Of a DNA stretch of 64,000 nt, positions 16,074-25,352 are shown piece after piece. Below the pieces are notes generated by a model. The model saw only the letters and a program-made list of their open reading frames with translations. It was not told where the DNA came from and made no database searches. The position numbers and the translations under genes were made by a program. The stretch comes from Chthonomonadales bacterium (GTDB lineage: Bacteria; Armatimonadota; Chthonomonadetes; Chthonomonadales; CAJBBX01). The stretch is taken from assembly GCA_020849275.1 (NCBI GenBank), contig JADLGO010000058.1, positions 1 through 64,000 of the forward strand, written 5' to 3'. Within the stretch, counting starts at the first letter, position 1; each line of letters begins with the position of its first letter.

Positions 16074-19000
16074 TCAGCGCGGCCAGGGCCCCACGTCGTA
16101 GATCTGCGCGCCAGCGCGTCCGCTCACGCGCCCGTCCGCGCCCTGCGCCGCGTAGCGCACCTCCCACAGGCCGGGACGCCCCAGCCGGATCGGGGAGAGG
16201 TAGCGCGGTGAGGAGAGCGTGGGCGTGGAGCCGTCCAGCGTGTAGCGGACCGCGGCGGCCCCCGGCGCGCTCAGGTGGACCGTCACGCCGCGCGCGTAGC
16301 GCCCGCCCGGCGGCGACGCCTCGACGCTCCAGGGTGTGCCCGCCTCGGGCGACGTGATCGCCAGGTCATCGACATAGGCCTCAAAGCGTCCCTCACCTGG
16401 CCGTCCGTCGTAGGCCAGCATCAACCACCGGATGGCGCGTCCCCGACAGGCGCGCCCGATCGGCGCCACGATGCGCGTCCACTCCCCGACCCGGCCGCGC
16501 TCCGTGCCGGGATGCACCGCCGTGCCGGAGGCGTCCGCCGCGCCGGCGTCCCGCAGCGTGCTGCCGTCGGCGAACAGGGCGTCGATCCCGACGTGGCGGC
16601 TCAGCGCGTTCACCGGCCGGAACCAGTAGGTGAGCGTGGTGTCGGTGTTCACCGCCACAGGCCCGCTCCCGATGCGAAAGTAGACGCAGGAGTGCTCTGC
16701 ATTGCGGGCCTCCCCGGAGATTCGGAGCGCCGTTCCCCCGTCGCGGCCCTCGCCGGGGGCCGGGCGGCAGGCGGCGTCGGCCACCCCGCGAAGGCCGCCG
16801 CCATCGTCCTGCACGGTGTCGGGCGGCGAGGCGGGGTCACCGGGCTCCCAGCCGGTGCGGTAGGTCGCCGGGCCTTCCACGGGGGGCGGGGAGAGCGAGC
16901 CTGCCCGCGCGGTGAGGCGCGCGCCGACGTGGTTCTCGATGCGAAGCTGGTCGGGCGCCAGGCAGGCGAGGATGCGCGCGGCGCGGCAGCCCTCCTCCAC
17001 GCGCACCTGTGGCTGCCAGTCGGCTGCGAAGATGCCACTCTCCAGCCCGAACTGCCCGGCCCGCACGGTCATCGGGCCGGTCAGGTCGTTCACCTGCTGG
17101 AGCAGCACCTCGCCTGGTCCCTCCAGCAGCGCCGCGCGGTGGCCGGCCCAGATCTGCGTGCAGAAGATGCGCGCCCGGCCGCGGAAGCTCGGCGTGGTGA
17201 CGATTCCGGCCACCTCCTGCTCGCTGAGCGGGGTGATCTGAAGGTTCACGATCTCCACGCCGCGCGACCCCGTGGCCTCGAACACCGCGGGGCGGCTGGC
17301 CGTGTCGGTGCCGTGGAGGATGACGCGCGCGTTGCCACCTCCGCCGTCGCCGCGGAAGGCGAGGCCGTCGTAGGCGGCATACAGGAAGGTCCCGCGCACG
17401 TGCTCGCGCTCGCAGCGGCCGAAGACGATCCCGTCCAGGTGCGCGCGCTGGTAGGCGATCACGTCGCCCTCATAGTCAGGCGGTTTCGGCAGGGGCGCGT
17501 TGAGCCGCACGGAGTAGTGCGGGTTCATCATCACGTCCTCGACCCAGCCGTCGCCTCGACACTTGCTCACCCAGAGGCCACGGCGCAGCATGGCCCCGGC
17601 CATGTAGCGGATCACGTGACCGTCGCTCGGGTAGGTGCCGAAGTCCGCGCCCTGGTAGGCGTTGCCGAAGGTGACGTCGACCAGCCAGCAGCGCGGGCCC
17701 AGGCTGCGCACGGCCCAGGGGTAGGCGACAACGGTGCGCAGACTCTGCTCCGGGTACCAGAACGTGAGCCCGCGCAGGCCGGAGCCCGAGGCAAGCTGCA
17801 CGAAGGGCGTGCCCTTCTCCTGCCCTCGCCCGGCGGTAGGCATCAGCACGGAGCCGCCGGACTGCGTGTGGTGTGGCACGTCGAACACGCCGCGCAACTC
17901 CACGCCCTCCGGCACGTGTAGGGAGCCCGCGAACCGATAGTTGCCCGCGGGAACGTAGACGGTGCCGCCTCCGGCCTGGCCGGCGCGCGAGAGCGCCCGC
18001 TGGAATGCGGCCGTGTTATCCGCCGCCCGCGGGCTGGCGCCGTGGTCGGTCACAAGGAAGAGGAGGCCACGCGCGGGGCGCCGGTCGGGCGACTCCACGT
18101 GCGGCGTCACGTCGGGCCGCGCGAGCTGCATCGGCCGATGGCTCACCATGACGTCGCCGCGGCTCTCGTTGCGGATGCCGGGCGCGCCGGCGAATCGGTT
18201 GCCCAGCAAGCGGGCGCGCGCTACCGCCGGCGCGAGGACCACGTGCGTGCCGCGCTGCTCGAAGTCGCAGCCCATGGCCACGGCGGAGCCGCGCTCCGCC
18301 TCAACGGCGGCGCCGCGCCAGCGCCGGAACGAGCAGTTCTGCATGGTGACGGTGGCCGGCCCCTGCAGCGCGAGCGCGGAGCCGGCGCTGGCAGAGAGGC
18401 GGCACGCGTTGAGCTGCACGACGGAGCGGAGCGCCGGCGCGCCCAGCACGGCGTGGCCGACTCCGTCCAGCGTGCAGCCGACGGCGGACAGGCCGACCGG
18501 ATTGAGCTGGTCGATCTCGAGGGCCGTGCGGCATGCGCGCAGGCTGCAGCCGAACATGACGGCGTTCGAGGTGCCCTGAGCGCCCGCGCGGAAGCGCACG
18601 CCCACCGCGTAGGCGCCCACGGAGACGTCGTAGACATACTCCCAGTCGCTGCGAAGCAGGTCGACCCCCACGGCCTCGCGCACCAGGTGCGCGCGCAGCG
18701 CGCGGCGGGCTGCCCGGGTGGAAGGCGCGCCGGGCAGGCCGCTGCCCTCCCACCAGGCAGGGGAGAAGCGCAGGCGGTTGAGCCGGCCGATGTCGGTGCA
18801 GGAGTCGACCCAGACTCCCGTCTTGAGCGGCGTACCGTAGACGTGGCGCACGGTGTGCAGCTCATTGGCCGCCGGCCCGAACCGCATGGCCTGGTAGGCG
18901 TTGACGAAGGTGGCGTTCTGCACCGTGAAGTTGTCCGGCACCACGCGCTCGGAACTGGCGATAGTCCACGGGTAGGGGACGATGCCCTCGGGCCGCTGTT

Positions 19001-19433
19001 CCGGGTACCAGAAGGTGATCCCGCTGATGCCGGTCCCGCGCTCCATGGTGATGGCCGGCGGCCCCTCGGTCTCGCCCCGACCGACGGTCGGCATCAGGAT
19101 GGTGCACCGCGGGTCGACGCGCGGTCTCGGCGGCGTCCAGTCTCCGCGAAGCGTGACGCCCTCGCGCAGCACGAGGGCCGTCTCCAGGCGATAGCGGCCG
19201 CCCGGCACGAACACGACCCCGCCGCCCGCGACGGCGGCGTCGTCGATGGCCCGCTGGATGGCCTCGCCGGCGTCGGTGCGCCCATCGCGAGGAGCGTGGG
19301 CGGTCACGCTGGCGATCACCACGTCGGGGGTGCGAAAGACGGTTCGCACCACGCCGGGGCGCGGCGCGCCGTGCGAGCGGGATCCCAGCACGCAGATGGC
19401 GGCGCACACGGCGGCGTACGTCCGGGTTCTCAT
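16074..19433 (-). CDS. Large secreted protein with two pectate-lyase-type beta-helix units and a chitobiase-like C-terminal domain
   Basis: The 1119-residue product begins with a signal peptide (about 1-22). Two related halves follow, each opening with a pectate-lyase-3 type entry: D-A-G-E-A-I-Q-R-A-I followed by GGGVVFVPGGRY (about 43-98), and N-T-A-A-F-Q-R-A-L followed by GGGTVYVPAGNY (about 457-515). Each half then has the pattern T-F-W-Y-P-E-Q plus long ladders of short strands, as in right-handed parallel beta-helices. A carbohydrate-binding-like region (about 880-1020) and a C-terminal module with YTLDGSTPT, typical of the chitobiase C-terminal Ig-like domain, complete the protein. It probably binds or cleaves a polysaccharide outside the cell; catalytic residues are not certain. 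It follows the UroD-like gene by 52 bases on the same strand. Confidence 0.8.
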   Translation of the reverse strand: MRTRTYAAVCAAICVLGSRSHGAPRPGVVRTVFRTPDVVIASVTAHAPRDGRTDAGEAIQRAIDDAAVAGGGVVFVPGGRYRLETALVLREGVTLRGDWTPPRPRVDPRCTILMPTVGRGETEGPPAITMERGTGISGITFWYPEQRPEGIVPYPWTIASSERVVPDNFTVQNATFVNAYQAMRFGPAANELHTVRHVYGTPLKTGVWVDSCTDIGRLNRLRFSPAWWEGSGLPGAPSTRAARRALRAHLVREAVGVDLLRSDWEYVYDVSVGAYAVGVRFRAGAQGTSNAVMFGCSLRACRTALEIDQLNPVGLSAVGCTLDGVGHAVLGAPALRSVVQLNACRLSASAGSALALQGPATVTMQNCSFRRWRGAAVEAERGSAVAMGCDFEQRGTHVVLAPAVARARLLGNRFAGAPGIRNESRGDVMVSHRPMQLARPDVTPHVESPDRRPARGLLFLVTDHGASPRAADNTAAFQRALSRAGQAGGGTVYVPAGNYRFAGSLHVPEGVELRGVFDVPHHTQSGGSVLMPTAGRGQEKGTPFVQLASGSGLRGLTFWYPEQSLRTVVAYPWAVRSLGPRCWLVDVTFGNAYQGADFGTYPSDGHVIRYMAGAMLRRGLWVSKCRGDGWVEDVMMNPHYSVRLNAPLPKPPDYEGDVIAYQRAHLDGIVFGRCEREHVRGTFLYAAYDGLAFRGDGGGGNARVILHGTDTASRPAVFEATGSRGVEIVNLQITPLSEQEVAGIVTTPSFRGRARIFCTQIWAGHRAALLEGPGEVLLQQVNDLTGPMTVRAGQFGLESGIFAADWQPQVRVEEGCRAARILACLAPDQLRIENHVGARLTARAGSLSPPPVEGPATYRTGWEPGDPASPPDTVQDDGGGLRGVADAACRPAPGEGRDGGTALRISGEARNAEHSCVYFRIGSGPVAVNTDTTLTYWFRPVNALSRHVGIDALFADGSTLRDAGAADASGTAVHPGTERGRVGEWTRIVAPIGRACRGRAIRWLMLAYDGRPGEGRFEAYVDDLAITSPEAGTPWSVEASPPGGRYARGVTVHLSAPGAAAVRYTLDGSTPTLSSPRYLSPIRLGRPGLWEVRYAAQGADGRVSGRAGAQIYDVGPWPR

Positions 19434-19485
19434 GGCCTGGGTTCCTCCGATGGCGGCCCGCCGATGGCGCCGCGCTCCGGGAGCG

Positions 19486-20553
19486 TCAGACGTCCGGGCG
19501 CAGCGGATAGGCGCCCCAGGTGCGGCACGCCTCGTAGAAGGCCAGGATGTTGGCGACGGGCGTGCAGGGCACGACCTCGCTGCTGGAGCCGATCAGCAGG
19601 CCGCCGCCACGGCCGGCCTCGCGCAGGCACGTTCGTGTGGCGGCCACCACGTCCTCTGGCGAGCCCAGCGGCAGTATCTGCGAACAGTCCACGTTGCCGA
19701 CGAGGGCGAGCCGTCGGCCGTAGCGGCGCTTCAGCAGGCCGATGTCCATTCCGGCGAGCGGCTCGATCGGGTTGAGCCCGTCAATACCGCAGTCGAGCAG
19801 GTCGTCCATCACGTCCATCACGTAGCCGTCGCTGTGGAAGACCACATACATCCCAGCGTTCTTGATGGGCTCGACGCAGCGGCGCAGGGCGGGAACGAAT
19901 GCGCGACGCAGATAGGCCGGTGAGAAGAGCAGCGCGCCCTTGTAGGCGATGTCGTCACCGATGAAGTAGATCGGGCTGAGCCGGGCCTCCGCGGCCGCGC
20001 GGGCCATGCGCACCGCGCTCTCCACCTGCGCCTCCATCACGCGCTCCAGGGCCGCCGGCGCGTCGTAGATGGCGTAGGAGAACAACTCCTGGCCCATCAG
20101 GCCGTAGGTCGCGTGGAAGCCGCTCCCGACGCAGGGCACGTACATCGTCCACGGCTCGAACCGCTCCCTTTCGCGCCGCAGCCAGGGGATCCACTCGTCG
20201 CGCGCCCACGCCTCCGAGACGGGCTCGGCCGAGAACGCGCGAAGGTCCTCAATGGACCGGATCGGATAGCGCGTCATCCAGTTGCTGCGCCCGGAGACGC
20301 GGGTCTCGGCGTGCTCGTCCGAGCGCGTGACCGAGCCATCGTCGCTCTCGGCGTACGAGGCGCCATAGCCACGACACACGTCGATGCCGAGGGTGTGGTA
20401 GACCCGCACCATGGCGGAGTCGTAGTCGGTCCATCCCGGGCAGATGTGGTCCACGATGGCGCGGTTGTCGATGAAGTCCCAGATGGGCACGCGATCGGCC
20501 TCCTCGTGCGCGAGGGCGGCCATGATCCGTCGTTCCACGGTGGTGTCGAGCAA
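19486..20553 (-). CDS. Uroporphyrinogen decarboxylase (URO-D)-like protein, probably not a heme enzyme
   Basis: The ~355-residue protein has the URO-D barrel fold, with the family opening T-V-E-R-R-I-M-A-A-L-x-H-E-E-x-D-R-V-P, a central HSDGYVMDVMDDLLDCGID segment and the C-terminal LVGNVDCSQILPLGSPE. It belongs to the broad MtaA/CmuA-like group that includes corrinoid-dependent methyltransferase partners, not the heme pathway enzyme. The start is placed at TTG 20553, because GGGAGG lies 5 bases before it and similarity starts there; ATG 20523 and ATG 20589 are alternatives. It precedes the beta-helix gene by 52 bases and is probably co-transcribed with it. Its link to glycan use is a recurring but unexplained association. 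Confidence 0.78.
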   Translation of the reverse strand: MLDTTVERRIMAALAHEEADRVPIWDFIDNRAIVDHICPGWTDYDSAMVRVYHTLGIDVCRGYGASYAESDDGSVTRSDEHAETRVSGRSNWMTRYPIRSIEDLRAFSAEPVSEAWARDEWIPWLRRERERFEPWTMYVPCVGSGFHATYGLMGQELFSYAIYDAPAALERVMEAQVESAVRMARAAAEARLSPIYFIGDDIAYKGALLFSPAYLRRAFVPALRRCVEPIKNAGMYVVFHSDGYVMDVMDDLLDCGIDGLNPIEPLAGMDIGLLKRRYGRRLALVGNVDCSQILPLGSPEDVVAATRTCLREAGRGGGLLIGSSSEVVPCTPVANILAFYEACRTWGAYPLRPDV

Positions 20554-20704
20554 CGATGCCTCCCGATGGCGGGTGTCGCCACGGGCCATTTCGCGGCCGG
20601 GGCCGCCGAGCCCTGCCAGCGAGGGGAGGAACCGGGGCGCTCGGCGCCAAACGGAGGGCCACGGGCTCGCCTGGCGCGCGCCCGAAGCCGTGGAGGTGAC
20701 ACCC

Positions 20705-21772
20705 ATGACCCGGCGCGAGATGCTCGCCGCCTCGGCATCGGCCCTGGCCGTATTTGGCGCGGCGGCCGAGGGCGGCATGGCGGAGCCACCGCCGCCCACG
20801 CCCGAGCGACTGCCCCGCTGGCGCGGCTTCAACCTGCTCGCCAAGTTCATGCGCGACTCCAACCGCCGCTTCGACGAGCTCGACTTCGCCTGGATCCACG
20901 AATGGGGCATGGACTTCGCCCGCCTGCCCATGGACTATCGCGCGTGGACGGACCCCGCCGACTGGACCGTTCTGCGCGAGGATGTGCTCAAGGAGATCGA
21001 CGAGGCGGTGGGCTTCGGCGAGAAGCACGGCGTGCACGTAAACCTCAGCTTCCACCGCGCCCCGGGCTACACCGTGGCCAGCCCGCCCGAGGCGCGCTCC
21101 CTCTGGACGGACGAGGAGGCGCAGCGTGTCTGCGGTCTGCACTGGGCGCACTTCGCGCGGCGCTACCGCGGCATCTCGAACGCGCGTCTCAGCTTCAACC
21201 TGTTCAACGAGCCCAGCGTGGTTGGCGCGGAGCCGCACCGCAAGGTGGTGGAGCGAGTGTGCGAGGCCATCCGCGAAGAGGATCCGGATCGCCTGATCAT
21301 CTGTGATGGCCGGGCCTGGGGCAACACGCCCCCCGCGGAGCTCATGGGCCTCGGCGTGGCAGCCGCAACGCGCGGCTACCAGCCAATGCGCGTCACCCAC
21401 TACCGCGCCTCCTGGGTACAGGGCTCCGACCGGTGGGAGACCCCCACCTACCCGCTGCGCGAGGGCGACGAGCGCTGGGACCGCGACCTGCTGCGCCGCA
21501 AGCAGATCGAGCCCTGGGAGCGGCTTCAGGCGAGGGGCATGGGCGTGATGGTGGGCGAGTTCGGGGCGCACAACCGCACGCCGCACGCAGTGGTGCTGGC
21601 CTGGATGCGCGACATGCTCGAGTTGTGGCGCGAGGCCGGATGGGGTTGGGCGCTCTGGAATCTGCGAGGCTCCTTCGGGGTGATCGACAGCGGGCGCGAC
21701 GACGTGGCCTACGAGGACTGGCGCGGGCACAAACTGGACCGCGCCATGCTCGAGCTTCTTCGCGCGGGCTGA
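20705..21772 (+). CDS. Secreted GH5 family glycoside hydrolase (cellulase type)
   Basis: This 355-residue protein has a GH5-like barrel. The acid/base is Glu169 in FNEPS and the nucleophile is Glu285 in VGEFG, both in the expected strands; His and Arg residues of the GH5 cleft (ARLPMDYR, FHRAPGY) are also present. The N-terminus MTRREMLAASASAL resembles a twin-arginine signal. It would hydrolyse a beta-1,4-glycan such as cellulose, mannan or xyloglucan. Start ATG 20705 has GGAGGTGA upstream. It is divergent from the UroD-like gene and converges on the metal transporter gene. Confidence 0.88.
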   Translation: MTRREMLAASASALAVFGAAAEGGMAEPPPPTPERLPRWRGFNLLAKFMRDSNRRFDELDFAWIHEWGMDFARLPMDYRAWTDPADWTVLREDVLKEIDEAVGFGEKHGVHVNLSFHRAPGYTVASPPEARSLWTDEEAQRVCGLHWAHFARRYRGISNARLSFNLFNEPSVVGAEPHRKVVERVCEAIREEDPDRLIICDGRAWGNTPPAELMGLGVAAATRGYQPMRVTHYRASWVQGSDRWETPTYPLREGDERWDRDLLRRKQIEPWERLQARGMGVMVGEFGAHNRTPHAVVLAWMRDMLELWREAGWGWALWNLRGSFGVIDSGRDDVAYEDWRGHKLDRAMLELLRAG

Positions 21773-21780
21773 CGCGGGCC

Positions 21781-22767
21781 TCAGACCCGCCCTTCCGGCG
21801 CGTCTGGCCGGGGTGCGGAGCGCGGCTTGCGCGGCGACCCGGCGGGGATCGGGCAGCAGGTCACCGTCGGCTCCTGCCCCACCGCCTCCACCTGCACCGT
21901 GGAGTGAGCGATGCCGTAGCCGCTCTGCAGCGCATCCACCACGGCGCGCAGCACCTGCTGCCCGCGCTGCACCGTTTCGCCGGCGACGAGGATGTGGCAA
22001 CTGCACGCCAGCAGGCCCGGGCCCACCGTCCACACGTGGAGGTCGTGCACGTCGAGCACGCCCGCCACCGCGCGGATGGTCTCCTCCACGCGGTTGGTGT
22101 CGACGCCGCGCGGCGCCGCCTCCAGAAGCACGTCGACCGACTCGGAGAGGATGCCCCAGGAACTCCAGAGGATGAGCGCGGCGATCAGGATGGAGGCGAT
22201 CGGGTCGGCCAGGGGCGAGCCGCCCAGTGCGATCACGATGCCGGCAGCCGCCACGCCCAGCGCCGAGAGCGCGTCGCCCAGCATGTGCAGGTAGGCGCTG
22301 CGCACGTTGAGGTCTTGCCGGGCGTCGCCGTGCAGCCAGGCGCCGATCCGCGCGTTGACGGCCACCGCCGCCAGCGCCATGACGATCATCGCGCCGCCGT
22401 GGGCCGCCTCCGGCGCGCGCAGGCGGCCGATCGCCTCGCCGAGGATGAGCAGCGCGATCACCACGAGCGAGAGCGCGTTCACCAACGCCGCCAGGATGGC
22501 CACGCGGTGGAAGCCGTACGTGCGTCGGGCCGTGGCGGGGCGGCGGGCCATGCGCAGGCCGTACCACGAAAGGCCGAGCGCCAGCGCATCCGCGAGATTG
22601 TGAGCGGCGTCCGAGAGCAGCGCCAGGCTGTGCGCCGCATAGCCGCCGAGCGCCTCCGCCGCCACGAAGGCAAGCGTGAGCGCGATCGACATCACGATGC
22701 GTCGCTCCGTCGCGAGGCCGGGCGGATGCTGATGCTCCTCGTCGCGCCGGTGCTGGTGCTCGGCCAT
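21781..22767 (-). CDS. Cation diffusion facilitator (zinc/cadmium/cobalt efflux)
   Basis: The 328-residue inner-membrane protein has six predicted helices and a C-terminal cytoplasmic ferredoxin-like domain. The transport-site residues are Asp53 and His56-x3-Asp60 in LSDAAHNLAD, in helix 2, and His161-x3-Asp165 in LHMLGD, in helix 5, the CzcD/ZitB arrangement (HxxxD). The N-terminus (HQHRRDEEHQH) is rich in histidines and may bind metal. It exports divalent metal ions in exchange for protons. A 38-codon frame ends two bases before its start. An ArsR- or MerR-type regulator is not seen nearby. Confidence 0.92.
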   Translation of the reverse strand: MAEHQHRRDEEHQHPPGLATERRIVMSIALTLAFVAAEALGGYAAHSLALLSDAAHNLADALALGLSWYGLRMARRPATARRTYGFHRVAILAALVNALSLVVIALLILGEAIGRLRAPEAAHGGAMIVMALAAVAVNARIGAWLHGDARQDLNVRSAYLHMLGDALSALGVAAAGIVIALGGSPLADPIASILIAALILWSSWGILSESVDVLLEAAPRGVDTNRVEETIRAVAGVLDVHDLHVWTVGPGLLACSCHILVAGETVQRGQQVLRAVVDALQSGYGIAHSTVQVEAVGQEPTVTCCPIPAGSPRKPRSAPRPDAPEGRV

Positions 22768-22769
22768 GC

Positions 22770-22886
22770 CTACGCCCGCGCCTCCACGGTGAGCGGCCAG
22801 CCATCGACGCAGGGCCGCGCGAGCCAGCGCCGGCCCGTGGGGCCGTGCTCGGAGGCGAGCAGGGCGATGGCGGCCAGGTTACGCAT
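22770..22886 (-). CDS. Possible 38-residue protein upstream of the metal transporter
   Basis: An ATG at 22886, 6 bases after GGAG, opens a 38-codon frame whose TAG ends two bases before the transporter's ATG. The product, starting MRNLAAIALLASEHGP, has no known domain. Close spacing suggests translational coupling or a leader peptide. A -10-like TATAAT on this strand at 22970-22965 lies about 80 bases upstream. This could also be chance in GC-rich DNA. Confidence 0.3.
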   Translation of the reverse strand: MRNLAAIALLASEHGPTGRRWLARPCVDGWPLTVEARA

Positions 22887-23120
22887 CTCGAGCTCCGCGC
22901 CGCGTCGCGGCGGGTGTGATGGGCGCGCGCCCACGGGCGCGCGCCCACGGGCGCGCGGTGAATCATTATAGCGGCTAACCGTCTGGCGGCGCGGAGACGC
23001 CCGAGCCGGCAGGCGCGAACTCCGCCAGTCCGACCTCTGTGGTAGAATGGAACGCACGGCACAGCCCGGCCTTCCTCGGGCGCGGGGCGCGCCCGGACGG
23101 CCTTCCTCGGAGACCGCGCA
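22887..23120. other. Intergenic region with GC repeats and -10-like elements
   Basis: This gap separates the metal transporter (minus) from the polysaccharide operon (plus). It contains two tandem copies of GGGCGCGCGCCCAC (22921-22934, 22935-22948) and a partial third. TATAAT on the minus strand occupies 22965-22970, and a weaker TAGAAT on the plus strand occupies 23043-23048; neither has a clear -35. A 13-bp direct repeat CGGCCTTCCTCGG occurs at 23067-23079 and 23098-23110, just before the epimerase start. No gene is visible. Confidence 0.35.
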
Positions 23121-24131
23121 ATGGGCAGCATCCTCGTGACCGGATCCGCCGGGTTCATCGGCTACCACCTCTGCGAGCGCTTGCTCGCGCGCGGTGAGCC
23201 CGTCGTCGGCCTCGACAACCTCAACGACTACTACGAGGTCTCGCTGAAGGAGGCCCGGCTGGCCCGCCTGGAGGGTCGACCCGGGTTCCGGTTCGCGCGC
23301 CTCTCTCTCGAGGACGCCGCGGGGATGGCGCGTCTGTTCGAGGAGGAGCAGCCCGACCGGGTGGTGAACCTGGCCGCCCAGGTGGGTGTGCGCTACTCGC
23401 TCGTGAACCCCGCCGCCTACGTCTCCTCCAACCTGACTGGCTTCGCCAACGTGCTCGAGGGCTGCCGGCGTGTCGGCGTGCGCCACCTGGTCTACGCCTC
23501 CTCAAGCTCCGTCTACGGCGCCAGCACCCGCATCCCCTACTCGGCGCACGACAGCGTCGACCATCCCATCAGCCTCTACGCGGCGACGAAGAGGGCCAAC
23601 GAGTTGATGGCGCACACCTACAGCCATCTCTACGGCCTGCCGACCACGGGGCTGCGCTTCTTCACCGTCTATGGGCCGTGGGGACGGCCCGACATGGCCA
23701 TCTTTGAGTTCACTCGCCGCATCCTGCGCGAGGAGCCGATCGACCTCTACAACCACGGCAACATGCGGCGCGACTTCACCTACGTCGACGACGTGGTGGA
23801 GGGCCTGGTGCGCGTGCTGGACCGCCCAGCGCTCGGCGAGCCGGCATGGTCGGGTGAGCGCCCCGACCCCGCAACGAGCGCCGCCCCCTATCGCATCTAC
23901 AACATCGGCAACCACGACGCCGTGGAGCTTCTCCGCTTCGTGCGGGCGCTCGAGGCGGCCCTCGGCGTGCCCGCGCGCGTCAACATGGCTCCGATGCAGC
24001 CGGGCGATGTCCTGGAGACCTGCGCCGACGTGGCGGACCTGATGCGCGACACCGGGTTTCGGCCGGCCACGCCGGTGGAGCAGGGTGTGCGCCAGTTCGT
24101 GGGCTGGTTTCGCGACTACTATGGCATCTGA
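23121..24131 (+). CDS. NAD-dependent sugar-nucleotide epimerase (UDP-glucuronate 4-epimerase type)
   Basis: This 336-residue short-chain dehydrogenase/reductase has the NAD-binding TGSAGFIG (7-14) and the catalytic set Ser in SSSVYG (about 129) with Tyr153-x3-Lys157 (YAATK). The segments LNDYY and NHGNMRRDFTYVDD are typical of UDP-glucuronate 4-epimerases (LspL/CapI-like), so it probably converts UDP-glucuronate to UDP-galacturonate. It is the first gene of a seven-gene surface-polysaccharide operon running to 30671. Start ATG 23121 has CGGAGA upstream. Confidence 0.9.
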   Translation: MGSILVTGSAGFIGYHLCERLLARGEPVVGLDNLNDYYEVSLKEARLARLEGRPGFRFARLSLEDAAGMARLFEEEQPDRVVNLAAQVGVRYSLVNPAAYVSSNLTGFANVLEGCRRVGVRHLVYASSSSVYGASTRIPYSAHDSVDHPISLYAATKRANELMAHTYSHLYGLPTTGLRFFTVYGPWGRPDMAIFEFTRRILREEPIDLYNHGNMRRDFTYVDDVVEGLVRVLDRPALGEPAWSGERPDPATSAAPYRIYNIGNHDAVELLRFVRALEAALGVPARVNMAPMQPGDVLETCADVADLMRDTGFRPATPVEQGVRQFVGWFRDYYGI

Positions 24132-24168
24132 TCCGCCCGCGCGGCGGGCACTCACCCGAGGAGAGAAC

Positions 24169-25263
24169 ATGGCCCCGAATGGTCTGCCGGCCGAGGAAGC
24201 GCCGCCTGGCCCGCCGCTGCGCATCCTCAACAGCGTGGCGCCGATCCGCATCTGCGACAACGGCGGCTGGACCGACACGTGGTTCGCCGAGCGCGGGCGC
24301 ATCTTCAACATCGGCGTCTATCCCTACGCCGAGGTGCAGATCGAGGTCCGTCGCAGCGACGACCGGGAGAGCCGCATCGTGCTCTTCGCCGAGAACTACG
24401 GCGAGCGCTACGCGGTGAAGCCGGAGGTGCTGGGGTGGGACCGCCATCCGCTGCTGGAGGCCGCCATTCAGCGCATGGGCGTCCCTCCCGGCCTCTCGCT
24501 CGGCATCACGGTGCACAGCGAGGCGCCGGCGGGCGCCTCTACCGGCACCTCCGCGGCCGTGACGGTGGCGCTGATCGGCGCGCTCGACTGCCTGACGCCC
24601 GGACGGCTGAGCCCCCACGAGGTCGCCGCCACGGCCCAGGCCGTCGAGACCGAGAACCTCGGGCAGCAGTGCGGCATTCAGGATCAGCTCTGCTCGGCCT
24701 ACGGAGGCGTCAACTACATCGAGATGTTCGCCTATCCCCACGCGGCCGTCTCGTCGATCCAGGTGCCCAACAGCATCTGGTGGGAGCTCGAGCGGCGCCT
24801 GGTGCTCGTCTACCTCGGCAAGTCGCATAGCTCCTCGGACGTGCACGGTCGCGTGATCCGCGAGCTGGAGAACGCCGGGCCCGGTTGCCCACAGCTCGAT
24901 GACCTGCGCGCCACCGCGCCGCGCTCGCGCGACGCCGTCTACGCCGGAGACTTCGCCGCGCTCGGCCGGGCGATGATCGACAACACGGACGCGCAGGGCC
25001 GCCTGCACGCCGACCTGGTGGGCGCGGACGCGCGCAGGGTCATCGCCATCGCGCGCGAGCACGGCGCCATCGGCTGGAAGGTAAACGGAGCCGGTGGCGA
25101 CGGCGGCTCCGTGACGATCCTGTGCGGAGACAACTCGCACGAGAAGCGCAGCATGGTCCGCGCCGTCGAGGCCGACAACCCGCTCTACAGGAGCATCCCG
25201 GTCTACCTTAGCCGCCACGGCTTGCGCGTCTGGGAGGCTCAGGGCCCCTACCGCCGCGAGTAG
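24169..25263 (+). CDS. GHMP family sugar kinase (heptose/fucose kinase-like)
   Basis: This 364-residue enzyme belongs to the GHMP kinases. The ATP-binding motif is APAGASTGTSAAV (119-131), variant of the usual P-x3-GLGSS, and motif 3 is seen in KVNGAGGDGG near the C-terminus. The opening APIRICDNGGWTD matches the D-glycero-D-manno-heptose 7-phosphate kinase and fucokinase branch. It would phosphorylate a monosaccharide for nucleotide-sugar synthesis. GAGGAGAG lies 5 bases before ATG 24169; the gap to the epimerase is 37 bases. Confidence 0.85.
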   Translation: MAPNGLPAEEAPPGPPLRILNSVAPIRICDNGGWTDTWFAERGRIFNIGVYPYAEVQIEVRRSDDRESRIVLFAENYGERYAVKPEVLGWDRHPLLEAAIQRMGVPPGLSLGITVHSEAPAGASTGTSAAVTVALIGALDCLTPGRLSPHEVAATAQAVETENLGQQCGIQDQLCSAYGGVNYIEMFAYPHAAVSSIQVPNSIWWELERRLVLVYLGKSHSSSDVHGRVIRELENAGPGCPQLDDLRATAPRSRDAVYAGDFAALGRAMIDNTDAQGRLHADLVGADARRVIAIAREHGAIGWKVNGAGGDGGSVTILCGDNSHEKRSMVRAVEADNPLYRSIPVYLSRHGLRVWEAQGPYRRE

Positions 25264-25352
25264 CGCCGTGCGTCGGCCCGCGCGGATGGCACGGATTGTG
25301 CATGCACCCCTCGTGGCGCAGCCCAGCGGTTGCCGCGTCGCGGAAGGCAAGC

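Noticed and set aside
22921-22948. CRISPR-like repeat pair of GGGCGCGCGCCCAC
   Set aside because: Only two adjacent copies without spacers; it is a GC-rich tandem repeat and not an array.
20249-23158. Open frame of 969 codons on the minus strand
   Set aside because: It overlaps the UroD-like, GH5 and metal-exporter genes in another frame, has Arg/Ala/Gly-rich random composition, no domain and no ribosome binding site. Long open frames of this kind are expected at this GC content.
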